Positions 48,972 to 58,000 of a stretch of 64,000 bases of DNA are shown piece after piece. The stretch's first letter is position 1, and the number at the start of each line of letters is the position of its first letter. The stretch lies in assembly GCF_007997085.1 (NCBI RefSeq), contig NZ_VORR01000010.1, positions 1 to 64,000 on the forward strand, in the 5' to 3' direction. The translations under genes were made by a program, and so were the position numbers. The notes beneath the pieces are model-generated. The model saw nothing but the letters and a program-made list of their open reading frames with translations. It was not told the DNA's origin and did no database searches. The stretch comes from Polaribacter sp. IC066 (GTDB lineage Bacteria > Bacteroidota > Bacteroidia > Flavobacteriales > Flavobacteriaceae).

Positions 48972-50753
48972 CTATCCTTCACAATTCAAGCAATCTTTCT
49001 TTTGCTTAAATTTTTGTGCAGCGTTCATACTATGTTGGTAATACATCGATTTTACACCTAATTTCCAAGCATTAATATAAATAGCATTTACGTCTTTAAT
49101 TGGCATATCTGGGTGTACCATAACGTTTATAGATTGTCCTTGATCTATATGATTTTGTCTATTTGCTGCTTGATAAACAATTACATTTTGATCTATTTCT
49201 GAATAGGTTTTAAAAACTTCTTTTTCTGCATCTGTTAAACAATCTAAATGCAATACAGAACCGTCATTGTCTCTAATACTTTTCCAAATATCTGATGTAT
49301 TAAAGCCTTTTGCTTCTAATAATTTTTCTAATACGGGATTCTTAATCGTTGTTTTTATTTTAGCAATATCTTTTACGTAAATATTAGACCATATTGGCTC
49401 GATACCTTGCGATACTTGTCCCAAAATAAATGCAGACGATGTTGTCGGTGCTATTGCGTTTAACGTTGTATTACGTCTTCCATACCCTTTTAGCACAGCT
49501 GGCTCGCCATACAATTTTGCCATTTCCTCAGATGCTTTGTATGATTTTTCTTTAATAACCTTAAAGATTTTGGTATTCAATGAATACGCCTCTTCACTAT
49601 CAAAAGCTAGCATTTTAGACTGTAATAATGAGTGCCAACCCAAGGCTCCTAAACCTAATGCTCTGTTATCTTTTGCAAAATTATACGCCTTTTCCATGAA
49701 TCGAAACGTAAACTGATCGTCTCTATTCGGTGAATCTTTAAATACTTCTAACTTTGTGATAAACTCTTGCATTACTGCATCTAAAAAGTAGGCTAACGTT
49801 TCTACCGCATCGGTATCTTTCCATTCTTCAAAATGCACTAAATTAATGGATGATAAACAGCAAACAAATGACCAATCATCGTTAGATGGTAACATGATTT
49901 CTGTACACAAATTACTTGCGTAAATTTCATGATTTTTGTCTTTATAAACATCTACCGTTCCGTTGTTCGCATTGTCTCTAAAAAGAATATATGGGTATCC
50001 TATTTCTCCTCTTCGCTGTAATATTTTAGCCCAAATACTTCTCTTTTCTGCATCGCCATCAATCATTTCTTGCATCCATTGATCACTAACAGTAACACCA
50101 TGTGTTAATTCTTGAATTGGATTTCCTTCTGTTCCTATTTCTAAAAACTCTTTAATATCCGGGTGATCTACTGGTAAATAAGGAGAGAAACGACCTCTTC
50201 TTACAGAACCCTGACTCACAACATCTACCATTTTTTCAAACAATTGCATGATATGAACAGACCCAGATGATGAACCATTATTTTTAACATCTGCACCTCT
50301 TTTACGCAATTTACCAAAATAACCAGATGTTCCTCCGCCTAGTTTAGACATCATACCAACTTCTGATTGAGAGAATAAAATATCGCCCATATCATCTGCA
50401 ACATGAGACCCAAAACAACTAATAGGTAAGCCTCTTTTTTTACCAAAATTAGACCACACAGGTGATGACAAAGAATAATAACCCGCTGCCATGTACTTGT
50501 AAAACTTATCAGAAAATCCTTTAATTTTCAAGATACCTTCTGCATTGTCGGCTATTTCACGTATTCTTTCTTCTGGTGTTGTTGTTCCGGTTAAATAACC
50601 AGACTCTAAAAATTTACGGCTATTTTCTGTTAACCATTTAATTTCAGGTTCTTTATTTTTTTCGAGCATCTCTTTTCTTGCAAAATTTGTTGCTTGAATT
50701 AACTTTTCGTGTTCGGTAAGGTCAGTTTTTTTCAGTAGGTCTTGGTCCATCAT
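48972..50753 (-). CDS. nrdA: Ribonucleotide reductase class I, large subunit, without ATP-cone
   Basis: Catalytic subunit of 593 residues that reduces ribonucleoside diphosphates. It begins straight at the barrel domain (KWLTENSRKFLESGYLTG) without an N-terminal ATP-cone, so is far shorter than E. coli NrdA (761). Active-site Cys residues appear in SNLCTEIMLP and VCCLSSINL; the radical-transfer Tyr pair precedes the C-terminus (YYQHSMNAAQK), and the redox tail ends DCLNCEG. The overall activity control is carried by NrdB instead. Its first base follows the nrdB stop without a gap. Confidence 0.93.
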   Translation of the reverse strand: MMDQDLLKKTDLTEHEKLIQATNFARKEMLEKNKEPEIKWLTENSRKFLESGYLTGTTTPEERIREIADNAEGILKIKGFSDKFYKYMAAGYYSLSSPVWSNFGKKRGLPISCFGSHVADDMGDILFSQSEVGMMSKLGGGTSGYFGKLRKRGADVKNNGSSSGSVHIMQLFEKMVDVVSQGSVRRGRFSPYLPVDHPDIKEFLEIGTEGNPIQELTHGVTVSDQWMQEMIDGDAEKRSIWAKILQRRGEIGYPYILFRDNANNGTVDVYKDKNHEIYASNLCTEIMLPSNDDWSFVCCLSSINLVHFEEWKDTDAVETLAYFLDAVMQEFITKLEVFKDSPNRDDQFTFRFMEKAYNFAKDNRALGLGALGWHSLLQSKMLAFDSEEAYSLNTKIFKVIKEKSYKASEEMAKLYGEPAVLKGYGRRNTTLNAIAPTTSSAFILGQVSQGIEPIWSNIYVKDIAKIKTTIKNPVLEKLLEAKGFNTSDIWKSIRDNDGSVLHLDCLTDAEKEVFKTYSEIDQNVIVYQAANRQNHIDQGQSINVMVHPDMPIKDVNAIYINAWKLGVKSMYYQHSMNAAQKFKQKKDCLNCEG

Positions 50754-52028
50754 TTAAAATAAATCGTCACTGGTTATACTTTTTGTTCTTTTACTATAGT
50801 TGATTGATCTTTTTACGAAAAAATCACCATGTTTAGTTCCTATAATCTCATCATCAAACCAGTCTGTTTCTGCTAATAATTTTTGATCAACATCAAATAT
50901 TTTAGCAAGACCAATGCTCGATAACGAATTATTAAATCTGTTTTTTATAAATTCTTTAATCACATCTTTAGGCAAGAAGTCTAATTCTCCCTTTTCAAAA
51001 ATCCAATCAATAATTTTACTTTCAGAAAGAAAAGCTTCTTTACAGGTTTCTTGAATCATTAAACCATGATCTTCATCAAACCACTCCGGATTTTCTTCTT
51101 TTATAATTTTGATAATATCAATGCCGAAATCTCCATGAATTTGTTCTTCTTTAGAGGTTGCCTCTACTACATTAGAAATTCCTTTTAAAACATTTTTATG
51201 CTTATTAAAAGCCATTATAATTAAGAACTGAGAAAATAAAGATACGTGCTCTATAAATAACGAGAATAAGATAATCGACTCTGAAAACTCTTTATTGTTT
51301 TCACTTTTTACATTTTTTAGCGCGCCTTCTAAATAGTTAACACGTCTCATCATTACGGGATTTTTTTTCAAGTTTGCAAACTCGTTATTTAACCCTAAAA
51401 TCTCTAATAAGTGAGAATATGCGTCATGATGGCGTACTTCACTTTCTGCAAATGTTGCACCCACCGCACCAATTTCTGGTTTTGGCATACTTTTATAGAT
51501 ATCGCCCCAAAAAGTTTTAACGGCCACTTCTATTTGAGAAATTGCCAACATCGTATTTTTAATCGCACTTTTTTCTACCTCTGTTAAATGTGCTTTAAAA
51601 TCTTGAATATCGCTTGTATAATTAAACTCTGTATGAATCCAATAAGAATGTCTAATAGCATCTACATAATCCGTTAAAGCCGGATAATCATAGGGTTTTA
51701 AGTTTAATCTCTTTTCAAAAATATTTCTTTTTCTGTTTCTTGTTTGCTCGTTTCTATATAAGATGTATGCTTTGGCAACATCATGAAAAGGGCTGTCCAT
51801 TAGTTTATATTCTACAATATCTTGAACTTGTTCAACCGTAGGAACATAATCTGGTTCTTTTAACTTTCTTTCTAATAAAGTGCCATTCACAATATTAGTA
51901 ATTGCAATTGCATCTCTTAAGGTACCATTGTTTACAGAAAGCATAGCTTTTTCTATGGCCTTTGTTATTTTGTCTAACTCGAAAGTGCTAATTTCGGTGT
52001 CTCTTTTTATTATTTGAGTTATTTCCAC
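50754..52028 (-). CDS. nrdB: Ribonucleotide reductase class I, small subunit with N-terminal ATP-cone
   Basis: Radical-generating subunit of 424 residues. Residues 1-95 are an ATP-cone (ITQIIKRDTEISTFELDKITKAIEKA ... VPTVEQVQDIVEYKLM ... AKAYILYRNEQ), the allosteric on/off domain normally found on NrdA. The ferritin-like part has metal ligands E197-x2-H200 and E295-x2-H298, and a Tyr204 in the radical-Tyr position. This arrangement is known from Leeuwenhoekiella blandensis, where dATP makes NrdB tetramers, and from Flavobacterium johnsoniae class Id enzymes using dimanganese. By likeness, both may apply here; metal identity is inference. Confidence 0.92.
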   Translation of the reverse strand: MEITQIIKRDTEISTFELDKITKAIEKAMLSVNNGTLRDAIAITNIVNGTLLERKLKEPDYVPTVEQVQDIVEYKLMDSPFHDVAKAYILYRNEQTRNRKRNIFEKRLNLKPYDYPALTDYVDAIRHSYWIHTEFNYTSDIQDFKAHLTEVEKSAIKNTMLAISQIEVAVKTFWGDIYKSMPKPEIGAVGATFAESEVRHHDAYSHLLEILGLNNEFANLKKNPVMMRRVNYLEGALKNVKSENNKEFSESIILFSLFIEHVSLFSQFLIIMAFNKHKNVLKGISNVVEATSKEEQIHGDFGIDIIKIIKEENPEWFDEDHGLMIQETCKEAFLSESKIIDWIFEKGELDFLPKDVIKEFIKNRFNNSLSSIGLAKIFDVDQKLLAETDWFDDEIIGTKHGDFFVKRSINYSKRTKSITSDDLF

Positions 52029-52408
52029 GTTGATGTAAGGTTATTTAAATGTTAATAAAGCTGCTAACAAAGATTGGTTTTTTTACTAAAAAAAGAAAGC
52101 TATACTTATTCACAAAACCACGAAGTTCTTAACAAAATGATGCTTTTCGCACTTTTATCAGTAAAAATAAAATATTACTAAACCACTATAATACAGATTA
52201 TTATAATAAAAAAAACGCTACAACCTCTATTTCTATTGACATTCTTAAAACAAGATTTTACCTTTTTAATTGTGTTATTTTTTTCTAAAAAATCTATTTT
52301 TTTTTTAATAACAAAAACACGTCCTCTTGATTAAACAAAATTGAATTTGTAAAATACAACCCTTTTAACGTATCTTTACAGTATTATTAACAATTTATTA
52401 TATACACA
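52029..52408. other. Divergent regulatory region, nrdB and cold-shock gene
   Basis: 380 bases without a coding frame. Close to nrdB the minus strand has AATCTTTG (52058-52051 region), one mismatch from TAnnTTTG. For the cold-shock gene TATCTTTA (52371-52378) is one mismatch from the consensus and has a TTTG at 52346-52349 at fitting distance. A long run of T (about 52296-52310) lies between. I see no clear NrdR box. Confidence 0.45.
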
Positions 52409-52600
52409 TTGAAAAAAGGAACAATAAAATTCTTCAACGAGTCTAAAGGATTCGGTTTTGTAACAGAAGATGATTCGAACACAGAGTATTTTTTACATGT
52501 ATCAGGTTTAATCGACGAGGTTAGAGAAGGTGATTCAGTAGAATTTGATTTAAAAGAAGGTAGAAAAGGTTTAAACGCGGTAGACGTTAGAGTTCTATAA
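52409..52600 (+). CDS. Cold-shock domain protein (CspA family), TTG start
   Basis: A 63-residue single-stranded nucleic acid binding protein that melts mRNA structure. RNP1 KGFGFV (13-18) and RNP2 YFLHVS (27-32) are intact; the beginning KKGTIKFFNESKGFGFV is canonical. No ATG or GTG is available at the right place, so the start is TTG 52409. It has its own promoter and terminator. Confidence 0.93.
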   Translation: MKKGTIKFFNESKGFGFVTEDDSNTEYFLHVSGLIDEVREGDSVEFDLKEGRKGLNAVDVRVL

Positions 52601-52629
52601 TACTATTTAGATTTTTTTTACATAACAAC

Positions 52630-52663
52630 AAGTCGCTTAAATAATTTTAAGCGACTTTTTTTT
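52630..52663 (+). terminator. Terminator of the cold-shock gene
   Basis: Perfect 12-base stem (52630-52641 and 52646-52657) with a 4-base loop followed by T-run to 52663. The ctaA -7 box begins only 5 bases later. Confidence 0.9.
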
Positions 52664-52667
52664 GGCG

Positions 52668-52675
52668 TATTTTTG
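52668..52675 (+). promoter_or_regulatory. -7 box for ctaA
   Basis: TATTTTTG matches TAnnTTTG; it ends 17 bases before ATG 52693 and begins 5 bases after the preceding T-run. Confidence 0.55.
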
Positions 52676-52692
52676 CAAAAAGTTTATCTCTG

Positions 52693-53709
52693 ATGAAAAA
52701 AAGATTTCCTAGAATTGTTCAATACGCGATTATCTCTCTTTATTTAATATTTTTAGCCGGTGCCATTGTTAGAATGACCGGCTCTGGAATGGGTTGCCCT
52801 GATTGGCCTAAATGCTTCGGATATTACATTCCGCCAACATCTGAAGAACAAATAACGTGGAAACCAGATACTGAATTCAAAAAAGGATTCATTATTATTA
52901 AAGATGAAGTTTTATTTGTTGCCGAAAAAGATTTAAAAACAACAGCTACTTTTAATACTAAAAACTGGTCTGAATACACCAAACACGATTATACAAAATT
53001 TAACAAATTTCATACCTGGACAGAATATATCAATAGATTAGTTTCTGTGCTATCAGGATTTGTCTTTTTATTTTTGATGTACGGAGCTACAAAATTCTGG
53101 AAAGAAAATAAAACAATTACGCTGCTCTCTTTTGGCGCTTTTCTCTTAATGCTTTTTGAAGCATGGTTAGGAAAAACAGTAGTAGATAGTAATTTAACTC
53201 CAGAAATTATTACCATTCACATGGTGGTTGGTTTAATTATAATCGGCATTTTACTGAAATTAAAGTTTATTGTTTCTTCTAAAGATAAAATTTACAGATA
53301 CAACTCTCTTTTTAATAAATTACTTATTATTTCTGTCATATTCTCGCTAATTCAAATTGCTATGGGAACCCAAGTAAGACAATATATAGATGAGCAAGTA
53401 AAGGAATTCGGATTTGAAAATAAAAACTACAGTTTAATGAACCCTAGTTTTAAGTTCTACTTCCATAGATCGTTCACTATCGCCATTGTATTGGTAAACT
53501 TCGGATTATTCTATATTAATCAAATGAAAAATTTGGGGTATAAACTGGTAAATTGGATTGTTTTCTTGATCTTTTTAGAGACCATCACCGGAATTTTAAT
53601 GTACTATGCAGAATTTCCTATTGGAACTCAAGCAATACATTTATTATCTGGCGCCCTTTTATTTGGATTGCAATTTTATTTATGGTTGCAAAATAGGTCT
53701 GCGAAGTAG
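52693..53709 (+). CDS. ctaA: Heme A synthase (COX15/CtaA)
   Basis: Inner-membrane monooxygenase of 338 residues that converts heme O to heme A for cytochrome oxidase. About eight transmembrane helices; motifs include FLAGAIVRMTGSGMGCPDWPKCFGYYIPP, FHTWTEYINRLVSVLSG, ITIHMVVGLIIIGILL, QIAMGTQVRQYIDEQ and AIHLLSGALLFGLQF, giving the conserved His heme ligands. The pair Cys-Pro-Asp-Trp-Pro-x-Cys near residue 35 is typical. A functional link with the SCO1 gene in the window is likely through oxidase assembly. Confidence 0.95.
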   Translation: MKKRFPRIVQYAIISLYLIFLAGAIVRMTGSGMGCPDWPKCFGYYIPPTSEEQITWKPDTEFKKGFIIIKDEVLFVAEKDLKTTATFNTKNWSEYTKHDYTKFNKFHTWTEYINRLVSVLSGFVFLFLMYGATKFWKENKTITLLSFGAFLLMLFEAWLGKTVVDSNLTPEIITIHMVVGLIIIGILLKLKFIVSSKDKIYRYNSLFNKLLIISVIFSLIQIAMGTQVRQYIDEQVKEFGFENKNYSLMNPSFKFYFHRSFTIAIVLVNFGLFYINQMKNLGYKLVNWIVFLIFLETITGILMYYAEFPIGTQAIHLLSGALLFGLQFYLWLQNRSAK

Positions 53710-53716
53710 GCGGTTC

Positions 53717-53786
53717 GTGAATTGTGAATTGTGGATCGTGGATCGTGGATCGTGGATCGTGGATCGTGGATCGTGGATCGTGGATA
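53717..53786. repeat. Heptamer tandem array after ctaA
   Basis: Two units of GTGAATT (53717-53730), then seven perfect units of GTGGATC and a last GTGGATA (53731-53786): ten units in all. It starts 8 bases after the ctaA stop codon. Likely to vary in copy number by slippage. Confidence 0.95.
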
Positions 53787-53916
53787 AGCAAAATAAAAAA
53801 TAATTTGCTCTTTATTTCGAATTATCACTTTTTATGTAGTTAGATTACAAAAAAAACGACAAGAGATATTTTTACTTCTGCTCTACTGAATCGAATTGAG
53901 CAGAAGTAGCTTAAAT

Positions 53917-54120
53917 AATGAACAAACTCGAAACAGCGCCATCAAGGCATCAAAAAAGAATATCCTTTTGATATTCCGACACAGCGCTTCTGGGTATTAA
54001 ACCTAAAATTCAACTAAATACTGAAATAAGCACGCTTGCCTAACAAGCTAAAGTTCAAGGAATAATTTTGAATTCATAATTTTGCTATTTTTCAAGATTG
54101 ACTTTCACTAATAAAACTGA
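53917..54120 (+). repeat. Dispersed repeat family B, copy 1
   Basis: About 200 bases matching 61591-61752 at several blocks: AATGAAC, CAGCGCCATCAAGG, TCAAAAAA, CCTTTT, TTCCGACACA, and near the end TTTCACTAATAAA. A small hairpin GAATATC-CTTTT-GATATTC lies at 53958-53976. No coding frame. Confidence 0.6.
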
Positions 54121-54155
54121 CTATTAATTGGAGATTGAACAACTGCCAGCTAAAA

Positions 54156-54578
54156 TCAAGGATGCGCATTTACCCAAATTTCACCATCCGAGAAATGTTC
54201 TTTTTTCCATATGGGAACTGTTTCTTTTAAAGTGTCTATAGCAAATTCACAGGCTAAAAAAGCCGCTTTTCTATGTTTTGCAGACGCAGTTATAATTACA
54301 GGAATTGCACCGATTTGTAACATTCCTTCTGCATGATGAATGGCAATTTTTTTAATATTAAACTTTTCTAAAGTTAGATCTGCAATTTTTTGCATCTCCT
54401 TTATTGCCATCGGTTTGTAGGTAGAAAAATCTAATTGGGTTACCTCTTTTCCTTGCGTATCGTTTCTTACAGTGCCTATAAAAGCAGAAATTCCGCCACA
54501 AGAATCATTTTCTACAAAAGCATAACACTCCTGTAAATCGAGCTTTTCTGATGTTATTTTAATAGAAGTTCTTATCAT
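54156..54578 (-). CDS. moaE: Molybdopterin synthase catalytic subunit
   Basis: A 140-residue protein that, with thiocarboxylated MoaD, adds two sulfurs to precursor Z in molybdenum cofactor synthesis. Seen: GGISAFIGTVRND, LDFSTYKPMAIKEM, IAIHHAEGMLQIG, and the signature HRKAAFLACEFAIDTLKETVPIWKKEHFSDGEIWV with the catalytic Lys residues. It is separated from moaD by a plus-strand DUF3817 gene, so the two subunits are made from separate transcripts or by long read-through. No other moa gene is in the window. Confidence 0.94.
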   Translation of the reverse strand: MIRTSIKITSEKLDLQECYAFVENDSCGGISAFIGTVRNDTQGKEVTQLDFSTYKPMAIKEMQKIADLTLEKFNIKKIAIHHAEGMLQIGAIPVIITASAKHRKAAFLACEFAIDTLKETVPIWKKEHFSDGEIWVNAHP

Positions 54579-54687
54579 TTTTGTAAAATATAAAAGCGGG
54601 TTTGTCGTTTTACGAGATACTAAAATGCCTAAATAAACTTAGCATAAACAAGTTCTAGACGATAGCAAAAATAGGAAAACAAATTTG

Positions 54688-54695
54688 TATTTTTG
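54688..54695 (+). promoter_or_regulatory. -7 box with a 100-base leader before the DUF3817 gene
   Basis: TATTTTTG matches TAnnTTTG. The next plus-strand start is ATG 54797, leaving a leader of about 97 bases, longer than at other genes here; it includes a small inverted repeat AATCTA...TAGATT (54738-54765). Confidence 0.45.
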
Positions 54696-54796
54696 CAGAA
54701 ATAAAAACAACGTTCGTAGCAAGCGTTTTCGGCTAAATAATCTATCTCTTCATCCGTAGATTGTTTTATCGAATCGCAAAGACAAAAATCAACTTT

Positions 54797-55072
54797 ATGA
54801 AAAATATTTTTAGAATTGTTAGCTTTTTAGAAGGAATTTCTTATCTTTTATTACTTTTTATTGCTGTACCTATTAAATATTTTCAAGGGGATGCGTCTTA
54901 TGTAAAAATGCTAGGAATGCCACACGGAATTCTTTTTATGCTGTATATCGTTTTGGCTATTGTAATTCAAAAGCAAATGAAATGGAATTTTAAATCTTTA
55001 GGAATCGTATTACTAGCCTCTATTTTACCTTTCGGAACTTTTTATGTTGATAAAAAGTATTTGCAAAATTAG
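54797..55072 (+). CDS. DUF3817 membrane protein
   Basis: A 91-residue integral membrane protein with three helices: FRIVSFLEGISYLLLLFIAVPIK (about 4-27), MPHGILFMLYIVLAIVIQ (about 42-60) and LGIVLLASILPFGTFY (about 68-84). FRxxSxLEGxSYLLLLxxAVPIKY and the MPHG are DUF3817 hallmarks. Start ATG 54797 (MKNIFRIVS) is chosen by family fit over an in-frame ATG at 54761. Function unknown. It lies on the opposite strand between moaE and moaD. Confidence 0.87.
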   Translation: MKNIFRIVSFLEGISYLLLLFIAVPIKYFQGDASYVKMLGMPHGILFMLYIVLAIVIQKQMKWNFKSLGIVLLASILPFGTFYVDKKYLQN

Positions 55073-55278
55073 TTTGACTTAAAAGATTGATGCATAGATT
55101 TTTGTAGCTTATTCTTAATGCAACCTCACAGAAGAGACCTCAATATTTTTAAAGAACCTTATAGATAAAGCACAAAAAAATCACTAGTAAATTCACAAAG
55201 AAGAGAGCAAAATAATATTTTATATTGAGTTCATATTGATACACTTATGCTAGATAAAGAAGATTAAGATCGTCTTTT

Positions 55279-55521
55279 TTATCCACCACTAACAGGCGGG
55301 ATCACCGCAACCACGTCTTCTAACTTTAAAAGATTTTCATCATTTGCATATACTTCATTTACCGCAATAGCATACGAATTGATATTTACTAATTGCGGAA
55401 ACATCTCTTTTAAAACAGCTTTTAAATTGGCTACAGAACTATTTTCTGCAAGTTCAATTTGCAATTGAGAAGATTTTACTAAATCTGTGGTAATTCCGAA
55501 AAACAGCACACTTATTTTCAT
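55279..55521 (-). CDS. moaD: Molybdopterin synthase sulfur carrier subunit
   Basis: An 80-residue ubiquitin-like protein whose C-terminal Gly-Gly is thiocarboxylated. The end is VVAVIPPVSGG, the exact MoaD terminus. The gene starts 13 bases after the DUF5686 gene, suggesting cotranscription with it, and moaE lies 0.7 kb further on across an opposite-strand gene. Confidence 0.93.
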   Translation of the reverse strand: MKISVLFFGITTDLVKSSQLQIELAENSSVANLKAVLKEMFPQLVNINSYAIAVNEVYANDENLLKLEDVVAVIPPVSGG

Positions 55522-55534
55522 AGCTCAAAAATAG

Positions 55535-58000
55535 TTAAAACAAACTTGCTCTAAACACAAATCCGGTTTCTTTTACATCCCCATAACGCGCACTTACGTA
55601 TTCAAAACGTAAAAAGCGATACTTACCAAAACCTAAATTTGCCAAACCGATAGAATATTCTGTGTAAGGATTCTTATCCGCCATAAACAAAGCTTTTCCG
55701 CCAGCAACTAAATGCAAACTTAACTTATTTAATAACGGAACTTTACCTAAAAGCGCACCTTTAAAATTATGCTCTAAATGCATTTCTGCATACCGATCAT
55801 TGGTATAATATTTATAATATTCTAACAAATTGAAACTATTTAGTTCTCTATCGATAGGAAACCATAATTGGTTTCCGTTGGCTTGTAAATTATCCATAAA
55901 AGCAATATCCTTCTTTTCTGCAAAAATTCCTCCCCGAATCGTATAGGAAAAATCGCCATAATTACCCGCTTGTATGTCTTGCTTTATATTTGCAGTAAAT
56001 AAATCTGAATTTAAATCGGAGTTCTCTGCACCAAATCTTTTTCTATAGTTTACGCTCACTGTTGGGTAGGTATCACTTCCTTCATTTGATTTCCTATCGG
56101 GATACGACAAGTATTTTTGCCTAAACACAAAAGTAGCGCCTATATTTAAAGATGCAATTGTATGTTCTTCAAAGGCACCATTTGTAAAATCTGTTTGATC
56201 TAGCGGATTGTTAGATGTATATCCAGTATCGTTTTGTTTTGCAAAAGAATAATCTGTTGTATTAAAAAGAGGCGTCCTTTTTGCATATTCTAAAGAAGAT
56301 TCAACATAAAAACCATTTCTAATTTCTTCTGAATACCGAACCTCCGTAAAGGTTTTTTCGTAAATTTTCATATAATTGTTTCTGTAAAACAAAGAAGCAA
56401 TGGTATTATTCAATTTAAAAATGGGTTCTCTCTCATTAAACTGCGGTGTTATTGTGCCGCCAGAAATAGTTAATCTCGGTTTCGAAAAATTATCCCATTT
56501 TTTGGTAAAAGAAAACGTTGGTCTTACTCTTTTATCAGAAAAGCCATAATTCGCAATTATACTTGCAGTCCACCATTTTCCTTCTTCATTAATTTGTTCA
56601 AAATAGCTAAAACCCGCAGAGGCATTAATTCCTTGAACAGTATTAAACCCAGTTCTTACCAAAGGACCGTTGTAAGAAAAAGAGTTGTTTTTATAAGAAT
56701 TTCTATGCGTATATCCTTTTAACGGATCTAACCATCCAAATTTATTTCCTTTTGCATCTAAGGAATCCAAATATTTTTTAGATTTTCTAATGACCTTAAT
56801 ACTATCTTTTACACTATAATCTGTAATTTCTTCTTCGGTAAGTGGCACTGGTCGTAAGGTGTTCCAGAAAGCAACATCTTTTTTTGTAGCATTTTCTTCA
56901 AAAGACAACACCTCGTTTGTAAAGGTAGTTTCTGTAAAATTAGGCTCAAAGTTATAATCTGAATACACGTAAGAAAATTTTCCGTTTGGCTTAAAACCAA
57001 AAAACTTAATATCAAAATCTATCGTTTGACTTATTAAAACCCATCCTGCTATTTCATCAGCATAATTATAACTTTGTTTTAACTTTAAAGAATTTACAAT
57101 CGGTATGTTTACTTGCGCCCCGGTTGTGGTAACATCTACCCCGTACAAAGCCCAATCATCTTCTACAATGTATATAAATCCGTCAAAAACCCGATCATTT
57201 TTTCGTTTCGGAATTAATTTTATTTTGTTAATCAGCTTCTCATTCTTCTCATAAAAAGTACCCACTAATTTATAATTGTAATAACTAAAGGCATTTGTAG
57301 AAATTGGCGAAACCAAATCGTTAAAAACAGCTAAACTATTTTCATACAAATCTAAATTAGAATCTTCTGCTCTATTAAAACTGATACCGTTATCTTGACC
57401 CGATACTTTAGACGCCACTATTTTTTCTTTGAATTGTTTTGGTTTTTTTTGAAAAGAAATATTAGAGAATGTTTCTGATAAATAAATGATACCGGTTCTG
57501 GTTGAATCTAAACCCCCACCAAAATCTCCTGTACTTCGTCCTAAAAAACTCTCTGGCGCATCTTTAATTCTTGTTAAACCACGCGAATAAAATTTAGCCG
57601 TATAATTAGAAAATTTATCTGTGTTCTTCTCTTTGTTAGCAATTACATTTCTAATAATTCTATTGGCTGGGTTGTCTTTTGTTGAAATAGAGATCTCATC
57701 TAGTTTAATATTTTCTTCCTCTAAAATTGCATTCAATTCGAAAGGAAAAGAAGTAATATTGATTTCTTTTTTTAAGGTTTTAAAACCTAAAAATTGAAAA
57801 ACTACGGTGTGAGTTCCTTTTTTATTTAGTTCTAAAACATAATCACCATTATCGTTAGAGGTAGTTCCAGTAACCGTTTTGTCTAGATAAACACTTACAA
57901 AAGAAAGTGGTTCGCCTTCTTTATCTGTAATTTTCCCTTTTACTTGGGCAATCGTAATAGTTGAAATAAAAAGCAATAATAACACCGTAATATTTTTCAT
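55535..58000 (-). CDS. DUF5686 outer-membrane protein with carboxypeptidase-regulatory-like domain
   Basis: An 821-residue protein with signal peptide (1-18, LLLLFISTITIAQ), an N-terminal CarboxypepD_reg-like beta domain (about 20-105: GKITDKEGEPLSFVSVYLDKTVTGTTSNDNGDYVL) and a DUF5686 region to the end, rich in amphipathic beta-strands ending ETGFVFRASLF with terminal Phe, as in outer-membrane barrels. It resembles the non-transport relatives of TonB-type receptors in Bacteroidetes. Function unknown; no Sus partner nearby. moaD follows on the same strand. Confidence 0.87.
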   Translation of the reverse strand: MKNITVLLLLFISTITIAQVKGKITDKEGEPLSFVSVYLDKTVTGTTSNDNGDYVLELNKKGTHTVVFQFLGFKTLKKEINITSFPFELNAILEEENIKLDEISISTKDNPANRIIRNVIANKEKNTDKFSNYTAKFYSRGLTRIKDAPESFLGRSTGDFGGGLDSTRTGIIYLSETFSNISFQKKPKQFKEKIVASKVSGQDNGISFNRAEDSNLDLYENSLAVFNDLVSPISTNAFSYYNYKLVGTFYEKNEKLINKIKLIPKRKNDRVFDGFIYIVEDDWALYGVDVTTTGAQVNIPIVNSLKLKQSYNYADEIAGWVLISQTIDFDIKFFGFKPNGKFSYVYSDYNFEPNFTETTFTNEVLSFEENATKKDVAFWNTLRPVPLTEEEITDYSVKDSIKVIRKSKKYLDSLDAKGNKFGWLDPLKGYTHRNSYKNNSFSYNGPLVRTGFNTVQGINASAGFSYFEQINEEGKWWTASIIANYGFSDKRVRPTFSFTKKWDNFSKPRLTISGGTITPQFNEREPIFKLNNTIASLFYRNNYMKIYEKTFTEVRYSEEIRNGFYVESSLEYAKRTPLFNTTDYSFAKQNDTGYTSNNPLDQTDFTNGAFEEHTIASLNIGATFVFRQKYLSYPDRKSNEGSDTYPTVSVNYRKRFGAENSDLNSDLFTANIKQDIQAGNYGDFSYTIRGGIFAEKKDIAFMDNLQANGNQLWFPIDRELNSFNLLEYYKYYTNDRYAEMHLEHNFKGALLGKVPLLNKLSLHLVAGGKALFMADKNPYTEYSIGLANLGFGKYRFLRFEYVSARYGDVKETGFVFRASLF

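Noticed and set aside
53717-53786. Possible CRISPR-like array
   Set aside because: Units are 7 bases without spacers; no cas genes are present.
53606-53803. Plus-strand frame with repeated WIVDRGS peptide
   Set aside because: It overlaps the end of ctaA in another frame and its repeat is the translation of the heptamer array.
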